DNA of 20,482 nucleotides from contig DDTL01000027.1 in NCBI GenBank assembly GCA_002344345.1, positions 1 through 20,482 of the forward strand, in the 5' to 3' direction. The translations under genes were made by a program, and so were the position numbers. This DNA is from Saprospiraceae bacterium UBA2365 (GTDB lineage Bacteria > Bacteroidota > Bacteroidia > Chitinophagales > Saprospiraceae). Below are positions 6,700 to 15,085 of this stretch, in pieces (position 1 is the stretch's first letter; the number at the start of each line of letters is the position of its first letter). The notes beneath the pieces are model-generated. The model ran no database searches, had not been told where the DNA came from, and saw only the letters and a list, made by a program, of their open reading frames with translations.

Positions 6700-7275
6700 T
6701 TATTTCAGACTGTCAATGTAAGCGCACAACCGACCAAATATTTCTTCTATGGATCCAAGTCCTTCGATCATGGCAGCCCTGTTTTTGGCTTCATAATAAG
6801 TAAAAACCGGCCTGGTTTGATCCAGATACACCTGATACCGGTTGCGGATAATGGATTCATCATTGTCGTCGGACCTGCCTGAAGTTTTGCCGCGATTGAG
6901 TATCCTGGCTACGATCTCCTCTTCAGTTACATTGAGGCAAACCAGCGCAGTAATTTCCATGTTCATTTCCTTCATCAGGTCATCCAGAGAAATGGCCTGG
7001 ATCAGATTTCTTGGAAAACCATCCAGCAAAAAGCCTTTATCGTCACCCAGACTCAGCAGTTTGTTTTTCAACATTCCGATCGTTATGGCATCAGGTACTA
7101 ACTGGCCTTTATCCATAAAAACCCTTGCTTGTTGTCCCAGTTCTGTGTTGTTTGTAAGTTCGTAACGAAACAAATCGCCGGTTGAAATATGATGCAGGTT
7201 ATATTTTTCTTCCAGCAATTGAGCTTGTGTACCTTTACCTGAACCCGGAGGACCGAATAATATTAAATTGATCAT
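6700..7275 (-). CDS. adk: Adenylate kinase (short form)
   Basis: The enzyme catalyses ATP + AMP to 2 ADP in the cytoplasm and balances adenylate pools. Starting at the second ATG (7275), the 191-residue product begins MINLILFGPPGSGKGTQ, as is usual for Bacteroidota Adk. The P-loop is GPPGSGKGT (8-16), the AMP-binding segment STGDLFR is at 31-37, and the LLDGFPRN motif is at 83-90. The LID is the short type (about residues 128-146, GKTSGRSDDND) without zinc-binding cysteines. A start at 7299 would add MAQKNNVA, which is not part of the family. Its gene lies 28 nt (or 4 nt with the longer start) after the NlpC/P60 gene on the same strand, so the two are probably co-transcribed. No defects are seen. 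Confidence 0.95.
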   Translation of the reverse strand: MINLILFGPPGSGKGTQAQLLEEKYNLHHISTGDLFRYELTNNTELGQQARVFMDKGQLVPDAITIGMLKNKLLSLGDDKGFLLDGFPRNLIQAISLDDLMKEMNMEITALVCLNVTEEEIVARILNRGKTSGRSDDNDESIIRNRYQVYLDQTRPVFTYYEAKNRAAMIEGLGSIEEIFGRLCAYIDSLK

Positions 7276-7303
7276 GGCTACATTATTTTTTTGAGCCATA
7301 AAT

Positions 7304-7813
7304 TTAAGGAGATATTACATCCCTTGCAAATTTCAATCGCTTTTTCCAATAGTTATTATTGCTGATATCCTGCCTGACCACGCCCAAAGAAGTTGCACTG
7401 TGGATCATCCAGAATTTGCCATCTTCTTCCTTTTCGAAGATAGCCACATGAAATATTCTGCCCTTCGAGGAAAAAAACAACAAATCACCGGGTTCCAACG
7501 ATTTGAGCGATTTTTTTTTGCCTTGTGTTGCCTGGTTCCGTGAAGATGCGCCCAACTTTATGTCAAACTGTTTGTATACATAACCTGTATATCCTGAACA
7601 ATCAAATCCTTTGGGCGTTTTTCCTCCTGATCTGTATCGCGATCCAAGCAATGTTTTTGAATAGTCTATGATTTTGCCTCGGAAGGCCATCTCAGAACTA
7701 TCTTTTCTTTCAAGGCTATCCTGGGGAGAAAATAGTGATTTTGCTGCATTGCACGAGGAAAATAAAAAAAATAACAGCACAGGCAGCGAAAATTTTATCC
7801 AGTGTATCTTCAT
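7304..7813 (-). CDS. NlpC/P60 family lipoprotein (peptidoglycan endopeptidase)
   Basis: The 169-residue protein is predicted to cleave the gamma-D-Glu to diamino acid bond in peptidoglycan stem peptides. A lipoprotein signal peptide ends in LFSSC with lipidated C21, so it should be membrane-anchored in the periplasm. The NlpC/P60 domain occupies about residues 45-165, with catalytic Cys72 in GFDCSGYT, His122 in FHVAIF and a third His138 in MIHSAT. The PGDLLFF segment (108-114) is typical. It is the Spr/NlpC single-domain size with no extra binding domain. It precedes adk closely. An 8-bp-arm inverted repeat starts 4 nt upstream of its ATG and could affect translation or transcription. No damage is visible. 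Confidence 0.9.
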   Translation of the reverse strand: MKIHWIKFSLPVLLFFLFSSCNAAKSLFSPQDSLERKDSSEMAFRGKIIDYSKTLLGSRYRSGGKTPKGFDCSGYTGYVYKQFDIKLGASSRNQATQGKKKSLKSLEPGDLLFFSSKGRIFHVAIFEKEEDGKFWMIHSATSLGVVRQDISNNNYWKKRLKFARDVISP

Positions 7814-7816
7814 ATT

Positions 7817-7838
7817 AAAACTAAGTTATTTTAGTTTT
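7817..7838 (-). promoter_or_regulatory. Inverted repeat in the leader of the nlpC-adk operon
   Basis: Perfect arms AAAACTAA (7817-7824) and TTAGTTTT (7831-7838) flank a 6-nt loop, only 4 nt upstream of the NlpC/P60 start codon. In the mRNA this would fold exactly where the ribosome lands. In DNA it could be an operator overlapping the 5' end of the transcript. Confidence 0.4.
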
Positions 7839-7888
7839 TACTTCAACAATAATTTTCTAGTTAATCTTTACGATAATGATTCGTTGTT

Positions 7889-7915
7889 AAGTCCGGCGCT
7901 CCACCGGACTTTTTT
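7889..7915 (+). terminator. Strong intrinsic terminator on the plus strand with no gene before it
   Basis: AAGTCCGG (7889-7896) and CCGGACTT (7904-7911) form a perfect 8-bp GC-rich stem with a 7-nt loop, followed by T to 7915. The T-tract is on the plus strand only. The nearest plus-strand gene ends at 6282, and both neighbouring genes are on the minus strand, so the transcript it would end is not known. Confidence 0.65.
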
Positions 7916-8099
7916 CATTTATATTGTATGCATGCATTTGCAGGACAATGCATTATAGAAAAATATAATATCTTAAGGAATCCGCTCAGGCGGCAAGTCA
8001 TGGGATAACAAAAATAATAAACGATCCTGATAAACAAAGCATACTTTGGATTTTAATAAATCAAATAATGCTCATTTATAGCATCACTGTCAAGATTTG

Positions 8100-8960
8100 T
8101 TACAAATCAAATATCAGACTCATTGCTTTATCATCATCTGACGTAAGCAAAGCTTCTCTAACGGCATGGTGATTCAGGCTTAAATTTTCAGATGTTTTTT
8201 TTATTTTGTTTTGAAATGACTGATAGTACTTTTCATATATTTCTAAGGGTATGGCAGCAAGCCGGCCTATTTCATTGGCAGTGAGGATCTCGCTTTGCTT
8301 TATATGTTCCGGTAGCAGGTCATATCCAGTTGGCATAACATTCGTTTGCATTTGAATACTGAAAATACTTTCCGGTGCAATTCTGGCATAATATTCTTTC
8401 CCGAGTCTTCCTGTAATGTCCAGTTTGAACGGGTCTATCCGGTTGCTTTCTGTCAGAATGGATTCATCCACATGCAGGCATACCACATCTCCGAAAACAA
8501 GAGTGCAATCGTGGGTATTTTCACCCAACTCTTTGATCTCTCTTAATTTACATTCAAATTGAATCAGACATTCTTTTACTCGAAAAGGTGAAATATATTT
8601 GCTTTCCAGCGGAGAAAATCCTGATTTTTTAAACTCATCCACATCAGAAGGAAATTCGACAGAGCTCAGTACCATGGGCCATACCTGAGGATAACTGACC
8701 ATATTGACGGTAAATTCAGGATTCTGTTCAATATTCAACAGCGTATCCTTTTTATTTCCTTTGATCCCTTTTCTGCTCAGGCTGAACATCAACACCGGAG
8801 GAATGGAACTCACCGCATTGAAATAGCTGAATGGAGCCAGGTTCGGCACTCCGTACCGGCTAATGGTGCCCACCAAAGCAATGGGCCGGGGAATCACCGA
8901 TCCGAGCATGAATTGATGGAAATCTTTTCTGCTTGTATTGTCTAAGCTGATCTCTTTCAA
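8100..8960 (-). CDS. Flavin reductase-like FMN-binding split-barrel protein
   Basis: The 286-residue cytoplasmic protein belongs to the flavin reductase-like family, which binds FMN and in characterised members uses NAD(P)H to reduce flavin for a partner oxygenase. Residues 20-61 carry the usual GSVIPRPIALVGTIS, NLAPFSYFNAV and PPVLMFSL elements. KDTLLNIEQNPEFTVNMV (71-88) is the next conserved block, and the segment VFGDVVCLHVDESI follows. After the barrel (about 1-200) comes an extra helical tail of about 80 residues without a recognised fold. The start is a TTG at 8960: an in-frame TAA lies 24 nt upstream, and the first internal ATG (residue 18) would cut into the domain. A possible promoter AAAGTTTG (8997-8990, one mismatch to TAnnTTTG) lies upstream. 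Substrate and partner are unknown. Confidence 0.85.
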   Translation of the reverse strand: MKEISLDNTSRKDFHQFMLGSVIPRPIALVGTISRYGVPNLAPFSYFNAVSSIPPVLMFSLSRKGIKGNKKDTLLNIEQNPEFTVNMVSYPQVWPMVLSSVEFPSDVDEFKKSGFSPLESKYISPFRVKECLIQFECKLREIKELGENTHDCTLVFGDVVCLHVDESILTESNRIDPFKLDITGRLGKEYYARIAPESIFSIQMQTNVMPTGYDLLPEHIKQSEILTANEIGRLAAIPLEIYEKYYQSFQNKIKKTSENLSLNHHAVREALLTSDDDKAMSLIFDL

Positions 8961-9024
8961 AGTTTCTTTTTTTGGTTGAATTTATTGACCAAACTTTCTT
9001 CTCAGATCAGTCCCACAGCTGTTT

Positions 9025-10410
9025 TTACATTTTAAACCCTTTGACCATCCATTTTCTGGCCAATAACAACCCAATCGGACTGATGATGGCTATCAAACCA
9101 TAGATCAACCACATGAATTCGGTATTCAGACCTGTGACCGGTGTGTCATCCGGGCAATAATTCATCAGGAACCAGCCGGAATATGTAGCAGTGATCACTT
9201 TGGTCAGGAACCAGGGGAATTGTCCGATCCCCATATAGATCCCGGTCATTCCCTTTGGGGCTATCTCAGCAACCCATTGCAAAAATCTTGGCTGCCACAT
9301 GGCTTCTCCGATCGTCATAAGGATCAGATATGCCATCAGCGTATTGATATTGGGTCCGAGTGTCAGTATGAATGTCGGTACCGCCATGACCAAGGTGCCA
9401 ATGATCATCATTTTGTAGGTATCCCTTTTCAGTGTCAGCGCCGTTACGATCGGAGTCAGGATAAAGATCATGATCGGGTTGAGGTTGACAAAAAACTCAA
9501 AATTGTTTCCCACAAATCCTTCAAATGCCCTGCTGGTGTATTGGGGTAAAGTCAGCCAGTTGTGTGCGAATAATGTCTGAACCGGGATCAAAATGAAAAT
9601 AAAATACATGAACCTGGCATCTTTTAGCGGAAAGTTCTTCAGATAATAGTTCAATTTTTCCTTAGCAGACATACCTTTCATCTGATCTTCATCATCTGCT
9701 GAATCTCCATCCACAGCTTTCACCGCCTCCTGAGCTTGTTGGATGGCTTTTTTAGTCATCAGTATGGCGACCGTCAGCATTCCGAGAACGGTCAATCCAA
9801 CCATCACCCAGAATACACCGGTGATCCCGAAAGTTTTTCTCACAGGAGGAGAAATCAAGCCAGGCAGAAATCCTCCGAGGTTCATCAATGCATACAACAT
9901 CGCATAGCCCATAGCTGCATTTTTTGCAGTATTCAGTTTTTTGACAGCTGTATAGGCAGCCGGCTGAAATATACCATACCCTATGATGATAGCTACAATC
10001 CCGGTCATGGAAATGATCTGGGCCGAATTCCAGAGTCCGGGTTCGCCCAGTTCAGGAGACAAACTCAATATGATCCTTCCGATCAGAATGATCCCAAGGG
10101 CAAGTAACAAGGATTTTCTGATTCCTATCAGGTCAACCGTTGCACCTAAAACCAGCATGGATATGGTGATTCCGGCTGTCATAAACCCAACCATCCAACC
10201 TGCGTTGACATCATCCAGCTGTATATATTCATTAAAAAATATTCCCAGCAAACCCAATATTCCGAAATAGGTCAACCCTTCCAGCATATAGGAAATATTC
10301 AGTCCGAGCATTACTCTCGATGTCCTCGTGAGATCGATAAAGGGTTGAGTGAGTTCCTTGATGATCTCCTTCTTTTTATTTTTTTGTGGTTGTTCCTGAT
10401 TGTCTGACAT
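9025..10410 (-). CDS. POT-like MFS transporter lacking the ExxER motif
   Basis: The 461-residue inner-membrane protein has about 12 hydrophobic segments and resembles proton-dependent oligopeptide transporters. The start is set at ATG 10410 (MSDNQEQPQK); the longer form from 10470 adds a hydrophobic stretch unlike transporter N-termini, and AAGAGG just before 10410 could act as a weak ribosome site. TM1 reads ISYMLEGLTYFG (39-50): where POT proteins have ExxER, this one has Tyr41, Glu44 and Gly45, so two of the three charged residues of the proton-coupling motif are missing. In the C-half, TIGEAMWQPRFL (366-377) matches the POT TM10 Glu region. A charged cytoplasmic loop (221-262) rich in Asp and Glu joins the halves. 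It is divergent from a canonical POT transporter 401 bp away. The substrate is unknown. Confidence 0.85.
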   Translation of the reverse strand: MSDNQEQPQKNKKKEIIKELTQPFIDLTRTSRVMLGLNISYMLEGLTYFGILGLLGIFFNEYIQLDDVNAGWMVGFMTAGITISMLVLGATVDLIGIRKSLLLALGIILIGRIILSLSPELGEPGLWNSAQIISMTGIVAIIIGYGIFQPAAYTAVKKLNTAKNAAMGYAMLYALMNLGGFLPGLISPPVRKTFGITGVFWVMVGLTVLGMLTVAILMTKKAIQQAQEAVKAVDGDSADDEDQMKGMSAKEKLNYYLKNFPLKDARFMYFIFILIPVQTLFAHNWLTLPQYTSRAFEGFVGNNFEFFVNLNPIMIFILTPIVTALTLKRDTYKMMIIGTLVMAVPTFILTLGPNINTLMAYLILMTIGEAMWQPRFLQWVAEIAPKGMTGIYMGIGQFPWFLTKVITATYSGWFLMNYCPDDTPVTGLNTEFMWLIYGLIAIISPIGLLLARKWMVKGFKM

Positions 10411-10811
10411 ACCTCTTGATGATTTAAATGATAAAATGATGCGCAAAGCAAATGTTATTCCGCTCAGCACATCGAAAATAAGAATATTTTTTGAAGTATA
10501 AAAAAATTATCTCATTTGGAAATATATTATTTCAATAGGTTCCCATTACCCAAAAAAAAATTGAGATCACAATTGAGATAAAAATGAGTTAAAGTGAAAA
10601 ATGATTTTGCCGATGATCAGTACAGGCCTGTATGGTGAAGAATAAAAAAAAGCCTGGTTTATACAATGAAATAATTTAATTCCTCTATTTTTAACGGCTG
10701 TTTAACTAATTATTTTACCGGTCAGTTCAAATTGGTTTTAATATTTTCTTAAAAATCATGAAAATATACCTGCCAATGGAAAGCTTGATCGTTACAAATT
10801 AAAATTGAATT
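10411..10811. promoter_or_regulatory. Divergent regulatory region between two transporters
   Basis: This 401-bp AT-rich gap must hold the promoters of both transporter genes. No exact TAnnTTTG element was found. A one-mismatch AACATTTG (10456-10449, minus strand) lies 39 nt upstream of the MFS start. A perfect 12-bp palindrome TACAGGCCTGTA (10621-10632) near the middle is the best candidate operator. No gene is supported here. Confidence 0.4.
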
Positions 10812-12728
10812 ATGAATCCTGCTTACAAATTGATGATCATTGCCTGGGTATTGGTTGCCGTCTGGGTGGTTATTGTGATTTTTACTAACAGAAAAGTGCA
10901 CCCCAAAGCGCTCTTTGCCCTGTTTATGGTGGAATTGTGGGAACGCTTCAGCTACTATGGTATGAGGGCGATCCTGATCCTTTATATGACTTCTGAGCTT
11001 ATCCGGGGGGGGTTTGGATTTGATGATACCAAAGCGTACGGTATCTATGCCGCCTATGGCGCCATGGTTTACATGACAATGCTGATCGGAGGCTATTTTG
11101 CCGACAAGGTGATGGGTTTCAGAAAAGCGATCATTTGGGGCGCATTGCTCATGGCCGCTGCTCAATTCACTCTTTTCCTGAATAATCAAACATTGTTCTA
11201 CATCGGTCTGGCTTTTTTGGTGATCGGAAATGGTTTCTTCAAGCCAAATATTTCCAGCATGATCGGTAAATTTTATCCTGACGGGGATCCAAGAAGAGAT
11301 GGCGCTTTTTCCCTGTTTTATATGGGCATCAACATCGGTGCATTCTTATCCCCGCTGACCTGCGGTACGATCGGTGAAATTGAAGGTTGGCAATATGGCT
11401 TCCTGACTGCGGGCATCGGCATGTTGATCGGCTTCCTTCTTTTCATGTGGGCAAGAAGCAAGGGCTATTTTGAAGACAAGGGATTGCCTCCGGAAAATGC
11501 AATACAATTCAAAATGTTAGGTATTAACGGTAAATATATTCCCTACATTTTTACAGCGGTAATGATCCCGCTGGCATGGCTGTTGATCGTTCAAAACGAT
11601 GTGGTGGATATTATTCTTGCAGTGATCGCTGCAGGCGTGATCGGTTACTTCCTGTTTATCATTGCACCTTCTTATGAAAAGGCTCAGAAGCAACGGATTT
11701 GGGTGATCATTATGCTGCTGATCTTCACTACGATTTTCTGGACATTTTTTGAGCTGGCCGGAAGTGCAATGAACCTTTTTACTGAAAGGAATGTAAATAA
11801 AAACTTTATGGGAGCTGAATTGACGACCACATTTTTTCAGTCGGTAAATCCACTCTTCATCATTTTATTTGCTCCGCTGTTCTCGTGGATCTGGATCAAG
11901 CTGGCCAAATCCGGAAAGGAACCACCAGCGCCTTACAAATTCGGATTCGGTCTGATCATGCTGGGAGCCGGCTTTTTGGTGCTTAATCTCGGCAAATCCG
12001 GTGCGATGCTTGGGTTGGTTCCTGCTTTTTTCCTGATATTTTTATATTTGCTTCATACTTTGGGCGAACTATCATTATCGCCGGTTGGATTGTCCCTGGT
12101 GACTAAATTATCGCCTCCAAAAATTGTCGGTTTACTGATGGGCGTTTGGTTCCTTTCTTCCTCCATTGCACACCAGGCAGGTAAGCATATTGCCAAGCTG
12201 ACATCCATCGATGAGGCAAAAATTGTGGCAGAAGGAACTGTTCAGAAAAATATTGCAGATGATGTGCTGAAAACTACCTTGAAAACCGATGCGTTTGCCG
12301 AGAGCCTGGTAACCAATACGCTGGAAAAGGCTTTGGTTAAGGATGAATTTATCGATGAACTCAATTCCAGATCAGGCGCCGAAAACTATTACAAAGCCAG
12401 AATTCAGGTTTCTGAAATTGTTGAGGAAGCGAATGACATTAAAAGTGAAAAGGGAAAAGAGAAAATGCTGGAAGGAAGTTATGTTGAGTTTCTTACAAGA
12501 ACACCGGATTTTGCAGATCCGGACAAAGTAAAAGTCTTGCCGAAGGAAGAAGTGGACAAAATGTGGAATGAAAGTCTTTCAGGTGAAGTGATCAGCAATC
12601 TGCGTTTTGACTCACTTTCACTCGGATTGGGTGTTTTCCGGAAACTCGGATTATTCGCCATTGCCTGTGGTGCATTTTTATTTTTGCTCGGTCCACTCAT
12701 CTCCAGATGGATGCATGGCATCAAATAA
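10812..12728 (+). CDS. Proton-dependent oligopeptide transporter (POT) with a large soluble insert
   Basis: This inner-membrane protein of 638 residues should import di- and tripeptides with protons. The POT signature E41-x-x-E44-R45-FSYYG is intact, the PTR2 region FFKPNISSMIGKFYPDGDPRRDGAFSLFY (142-170) is conserved, the TM7 motif FFELAGSAMNLFTERN (312-327) is present, and TM10 has HTLGELSLSPVGLSLV (415-430). Before the last membrane segment (about 605-630) lies a charged, mostly helical insert at about 463-603, which ordinary bacterial POT proteins of about 500 residues lack. The insert has no recognised motif. It is divergent from the MFS gene at 9025-10410 and convergent with the M16 peptidase genes. 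The start MNPAYKLMII is the first ATG and leads straight into TM helix one. Confidence 0.93.
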   Translation: MNPAYKLMIIAWVLVAVWVVIVIFTNRKVHPKALFALFMVELWERFSYYGMRAILILYMTSELIRGGFGFDDTKAYGIYAAYGAMVYMTMLIGGYFADKVMGFRKAIIWGALLMAAAQFTLFLNNQTLFYIGLAFLVIGNGFFKPNISSMIGKFYPDGDPRRDGAFSLFYMGINIGAFLSPLTCGTIGEIEGWQYGFLTAGIGMLIGFLLFMWARSKGYFEDKGLPPENAIQFKMLGINGKYIPYIFTAVMIPLAWLLIVQNDVVDIILAVIAAGVIGYFLFIIAPSYEKAQKQRIWVIIMLLIFTTIFWTFFELAGSAMNLFTERNVNKNFMGAELTTTFFQSVNPLFIILFAPLFSWIWIKLAKSGKEPPAPYKFGFGLIMLGAGFLVLNLGKSGAMLGLVPAFFLIFLYLLHTLGELSLSPVGLSLVTKLSPPKIVGLLMGVWFLSSSIAHQAGKHIAKLTSIDEAKIVAEGTVQKNIADDVLKTTLKTDAFAESLVTNTLEKALVKDEFIDELNSRSGAENYYKARIQVSEIVEEANDIKSEKGKEKMLEGSYVEFLTRTPDFADPDKVKVLPKEEVDKMWNESLSGEVISNLRFDSLSLGLGVFRKLGLFAIACGAFLFLLGPLISRWMHGIK

Positions 12729-12812
12729 ACAAGTCTTACGTCTATGTGAAAATTATCAGGAAAATTTACCTGCATAAAAATCGTTTTTTAAACTTGTCTG
12801 CTCTTCAGATAT

Positions 12813-12845
12813 AAAAAAAGAAAGCCTCCAATTTTGGAGGCTTTC
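12813..12845 (-). terminator. Intrinsic terminator of the M16 peptidase genes
   Basis: An 11-bp stem, GAAAGCCTCCA (12820-12830) with TGGAGGCTTTC (12835-12845), has a 4-nt loop. On the minus strand it is followed by seven T (plus-strand A 12813-12819). It lies 23 nt beyond the stop of the minus-strand peptidase gene, so it ends that transcript. It may also help end the convergent POT transcript. Confidence 0.9.
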
Positions 12846-12867
12846 CTGTATAGGTAACAAACCGGGT

Positions 12868-14946
12868 TTATTCTATAGTGAAAGCGCTGTTGTCCAGGCC
12901 TGTATTCAGTTGGATCGTACTCACGGTCATTTCAAAAGTCTGAGGACCAGCCTGTTGTTTTATACTGAAAGGGAATTTTACTCCCTTTACTTCCCTATAA
13001 TCTCCATAAGTTGTAACTATGGTTACCACACCCATCGGTGTCTCCTGAGACATTTCAGATCTCAGTTTCAAGCCAGTTTCAACACAATAAAACTCACTGC
13101 TTACTTTTCCTGTTGGTCCGGTCAGTTTTATCCTGTATAAATCTTTACCATCCGGTTTTTCAATACCAGTCAATTCAAGCGTGTAACCCAGCTTTTCGTA
13201 ATTTAATTCAGAGAATAAAGCTGCCTGTAATTCCAGTTCCTTCAGATCATCTCCGGTCACTTCCTGCTTTTGACCCATAGATGTGACCAATCCGCGGGTT
13301 CCGTCAAAAATCTGTTCCTGGAAGATGTTTCCACCCATGCTCATTGCAGAATAAAACATATTGGGAGCCTTTTGTTTGGTTTGCATATCGAGGCTCATCC
13401 CTTGAACGCTTGCAGTCATAAAGGTGATTACATCGTTGATCTCACTAATTTTTTGAGCTCCGCCAATGGCATTCACATAATTTGTGATGACAGTCTGGGC
13501 GGTGATCTCTCCTGAAACTGCCTTGGGAGCTTCAGCAGGCCGTCCGAATGCATCGTATAATTCAACTTCACCCTTAGGATTGAACACCCTGAGTTTTTCA
13601 AGCACTTCTTCCTGATTGCCTGCTACTACGATGATGGCATTTTCAGGTTTTAAATATTTGGCAGCCATTTGCTGAACATCAGCAATGGTCACGGCATTTA
13701 ACCTTTCAAGATAGGTTGCATAATAATTCTCGGGCAGGTTATAACGCTTGACATTCAGTGCAAAATTGGCTATGGTCCTCGGACTTTCCAACGCTCTTGC
13801 AAAACTTCCGCTCATGAAATTCTTCACCATTTGGAGGGTTTCTTCATCTACAGGTTCATCGATCAGACGCTGCATTTCCTTGAAAATCTCATGAACGGTA
13901 GAATCTGTAACCATGCTTCTTACTTCTGTGCTGGCAGTAAAATTGCCGATCAGCTTATCATTGGAGATGGAAGAACCTGCTCCGTAAGTATAACCTTTAT
14001 CTTCACGAAGGTTTTGCATCAGTCTACCTGAAAATACACCTCCACCAAGTACAGAATTCATTACACTGGTTTTGACAGCATCCGGATTTCCCGGAGTGAA
14101 TTCCAATGGATAAGTCACAAAAACAGTCGATTGAATAGCTCCGCTCCTGTTGCCCAAGGCTATGCGGTTGTGTTCTGGCGCTTTTGGATCCTGATATACA
14201 TGTGTCGGAACTTTACCCTTTTTCCATTGGCCAAAATATTTTTTTGCCATTGTTTTTGCCTCTTTTACCGTGATGTCACCCACTACGACCAGGTAAGCTA
14301 CATTGGGTTTAAAGTATGTATTGTAATAATTTTTGAGATGATCCACGGTGATTTTATCCAGAGATTCAGCAGTCTGCACTTCACCATAAGGATGATTTGC
14401 ACCATACAATGCTACATTTTGAATGTTCCCTGCAATGAAATTTGCATCATTGCGGCTGGCTTCAAGACCTGATTTAGCCTGGGTAATACTTTTCATTAAT
14501 TGTTCTTCCGGGAATGTCGGATTCATAAGCACGTCAGACATCAACCCAAGCAGTTTCTCCTGATGTCTTTTGAGTGAAGAAGCATAAATTCCTGTAGAAT
14601 ATGTACTCAGATTGGCTCCGATAAAATCGATTTCTTCATCGATCTGTTGCTTGGATCTGTTTTTCGTCCCTTCACGCATGAGCGAACCGGCAAGATCCAC
14701 ATAACCTTTGGTGTCTTTTTCCAAAACCGGATCCACATCGAGTGTGATCTGGAAGGAAACGACCGGAATCTTGTGGTTTTCTACTACGATCACCTGCAAT
14801 CCATTGGATAATTTGAATGTTTGGAAATCCCCAAGCTGAATGACCGGAGCCGGACCCGGCTGAGGACGTTGACTGCGATCCAGTTGAGCTGTTAAAGTAG
14901 CAGCCATCATCAGGCTCAGAAATATGATTGAAAAAATATTTTTCAT
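12868..14946 (-). CDS. Inactive M16B peptidase subunit with C-terminal LolA-like domain
   Basis: The protein has 692 residues and a signal peptide (1-20, ending LTAQ), so it is periplasmic or envelope-bound. Two M16 half-domains span about residues 35-250 and 265-460. Where active M16 enzymes have HxxEH this protein reads VDLAGSLM (83-90), so it cannot bind the zinc. It does have the NLREDKGYTYG element (312-322), the R/Y pair that in bacterial M16B heterodimers is supplied by the inactive subunit for substrate binding. Residues about 480-692 form an extra domain (VITNYVNAIGG, then ISSEFYC-type strands and KGVKFPFSI) resembling LolA/outer-membrane lipoprotein sorting folds. It lies 139 bp after the active HxxEH subunit on the same strand and is very likely its partner. 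A clear terminator follows. Confidence 0.88.
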   Translation of the reverse strand: MKNIFSIIFLSLMMAATLTAQLDRSQRPQPGPAPVIQLGDFQTFKLSNGLQVIVVENHKIPVVSFQITLDVDPVLEKDTKGYVDLAGSLMREGTKNRSKQQIDEEIDFIGANLSTYSTGIYASSLKRHQEKLLGLMSDVLMNPTFPEEQLMKSITQAKSGLEASRNDANFIAGNIQNVALYGANHPYGEVQTAESLDKITVDHLKNYYNTYFKPNVAYLVVVGDITVKEAKTMAKKYFGQWKKGKVPTHVYQDPKAPEHNRIALGNRSGAIQSTVFVTYPLEFTPGNPDAVKTSVMNSVLGGGVFSGRLMQNLREDKGYTYGAGSSISNDKLIGNFTASTEVRSMVTDSTVHEIFKEMQRLIDEPVDEETLQMVKNFMSGSFARALESPRTIANFALNVKRYNLPENYYATYLERLNAVTIADVQQMAAKYLKPENAIIVVAGNQEEVLEKLRVFNPKGEVELYDAFGRPAEAPKAVSGEITAQTVITNYVNAIGGAQKISEINDVITFMTASVQGMSLDMQTKQKAPNMFYSAMSMGGNIFQEQIFDGTRGLVTSMGQKQEVTGDDLKELELQAALFSELNYEKLGYTLELTGIEKPDGKDLYRIKLTGPTGKVSSEFYCVETGLKLRSEMSQETPMGVVTIVTTYGDYREVKGVKFPFSIKQQAGPQTFEMTVSTIQLNTGLDNSAFTIE

Positions 14947-15085
14947 TTGAATTATTTTTTTTTGTTTTTAAATGGCTTAATAAAACTTGGATAAAAATAC
15001 TGCCTGAAAATGGTATTTGATCTCCGGCAATTTATTTATCCATTTCATTTTGAAAATTTTAGTTTCAAACGATGGAAATGCCTGA

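Noticed and set aside
10749..11189. Minus-strand 146-aa ORF at the start of the POT gene
   Set aside because: It is antisense to a strongly conserved POT N-terminus and is His/Asn/Gln-rich, as expected for a shadow frame.
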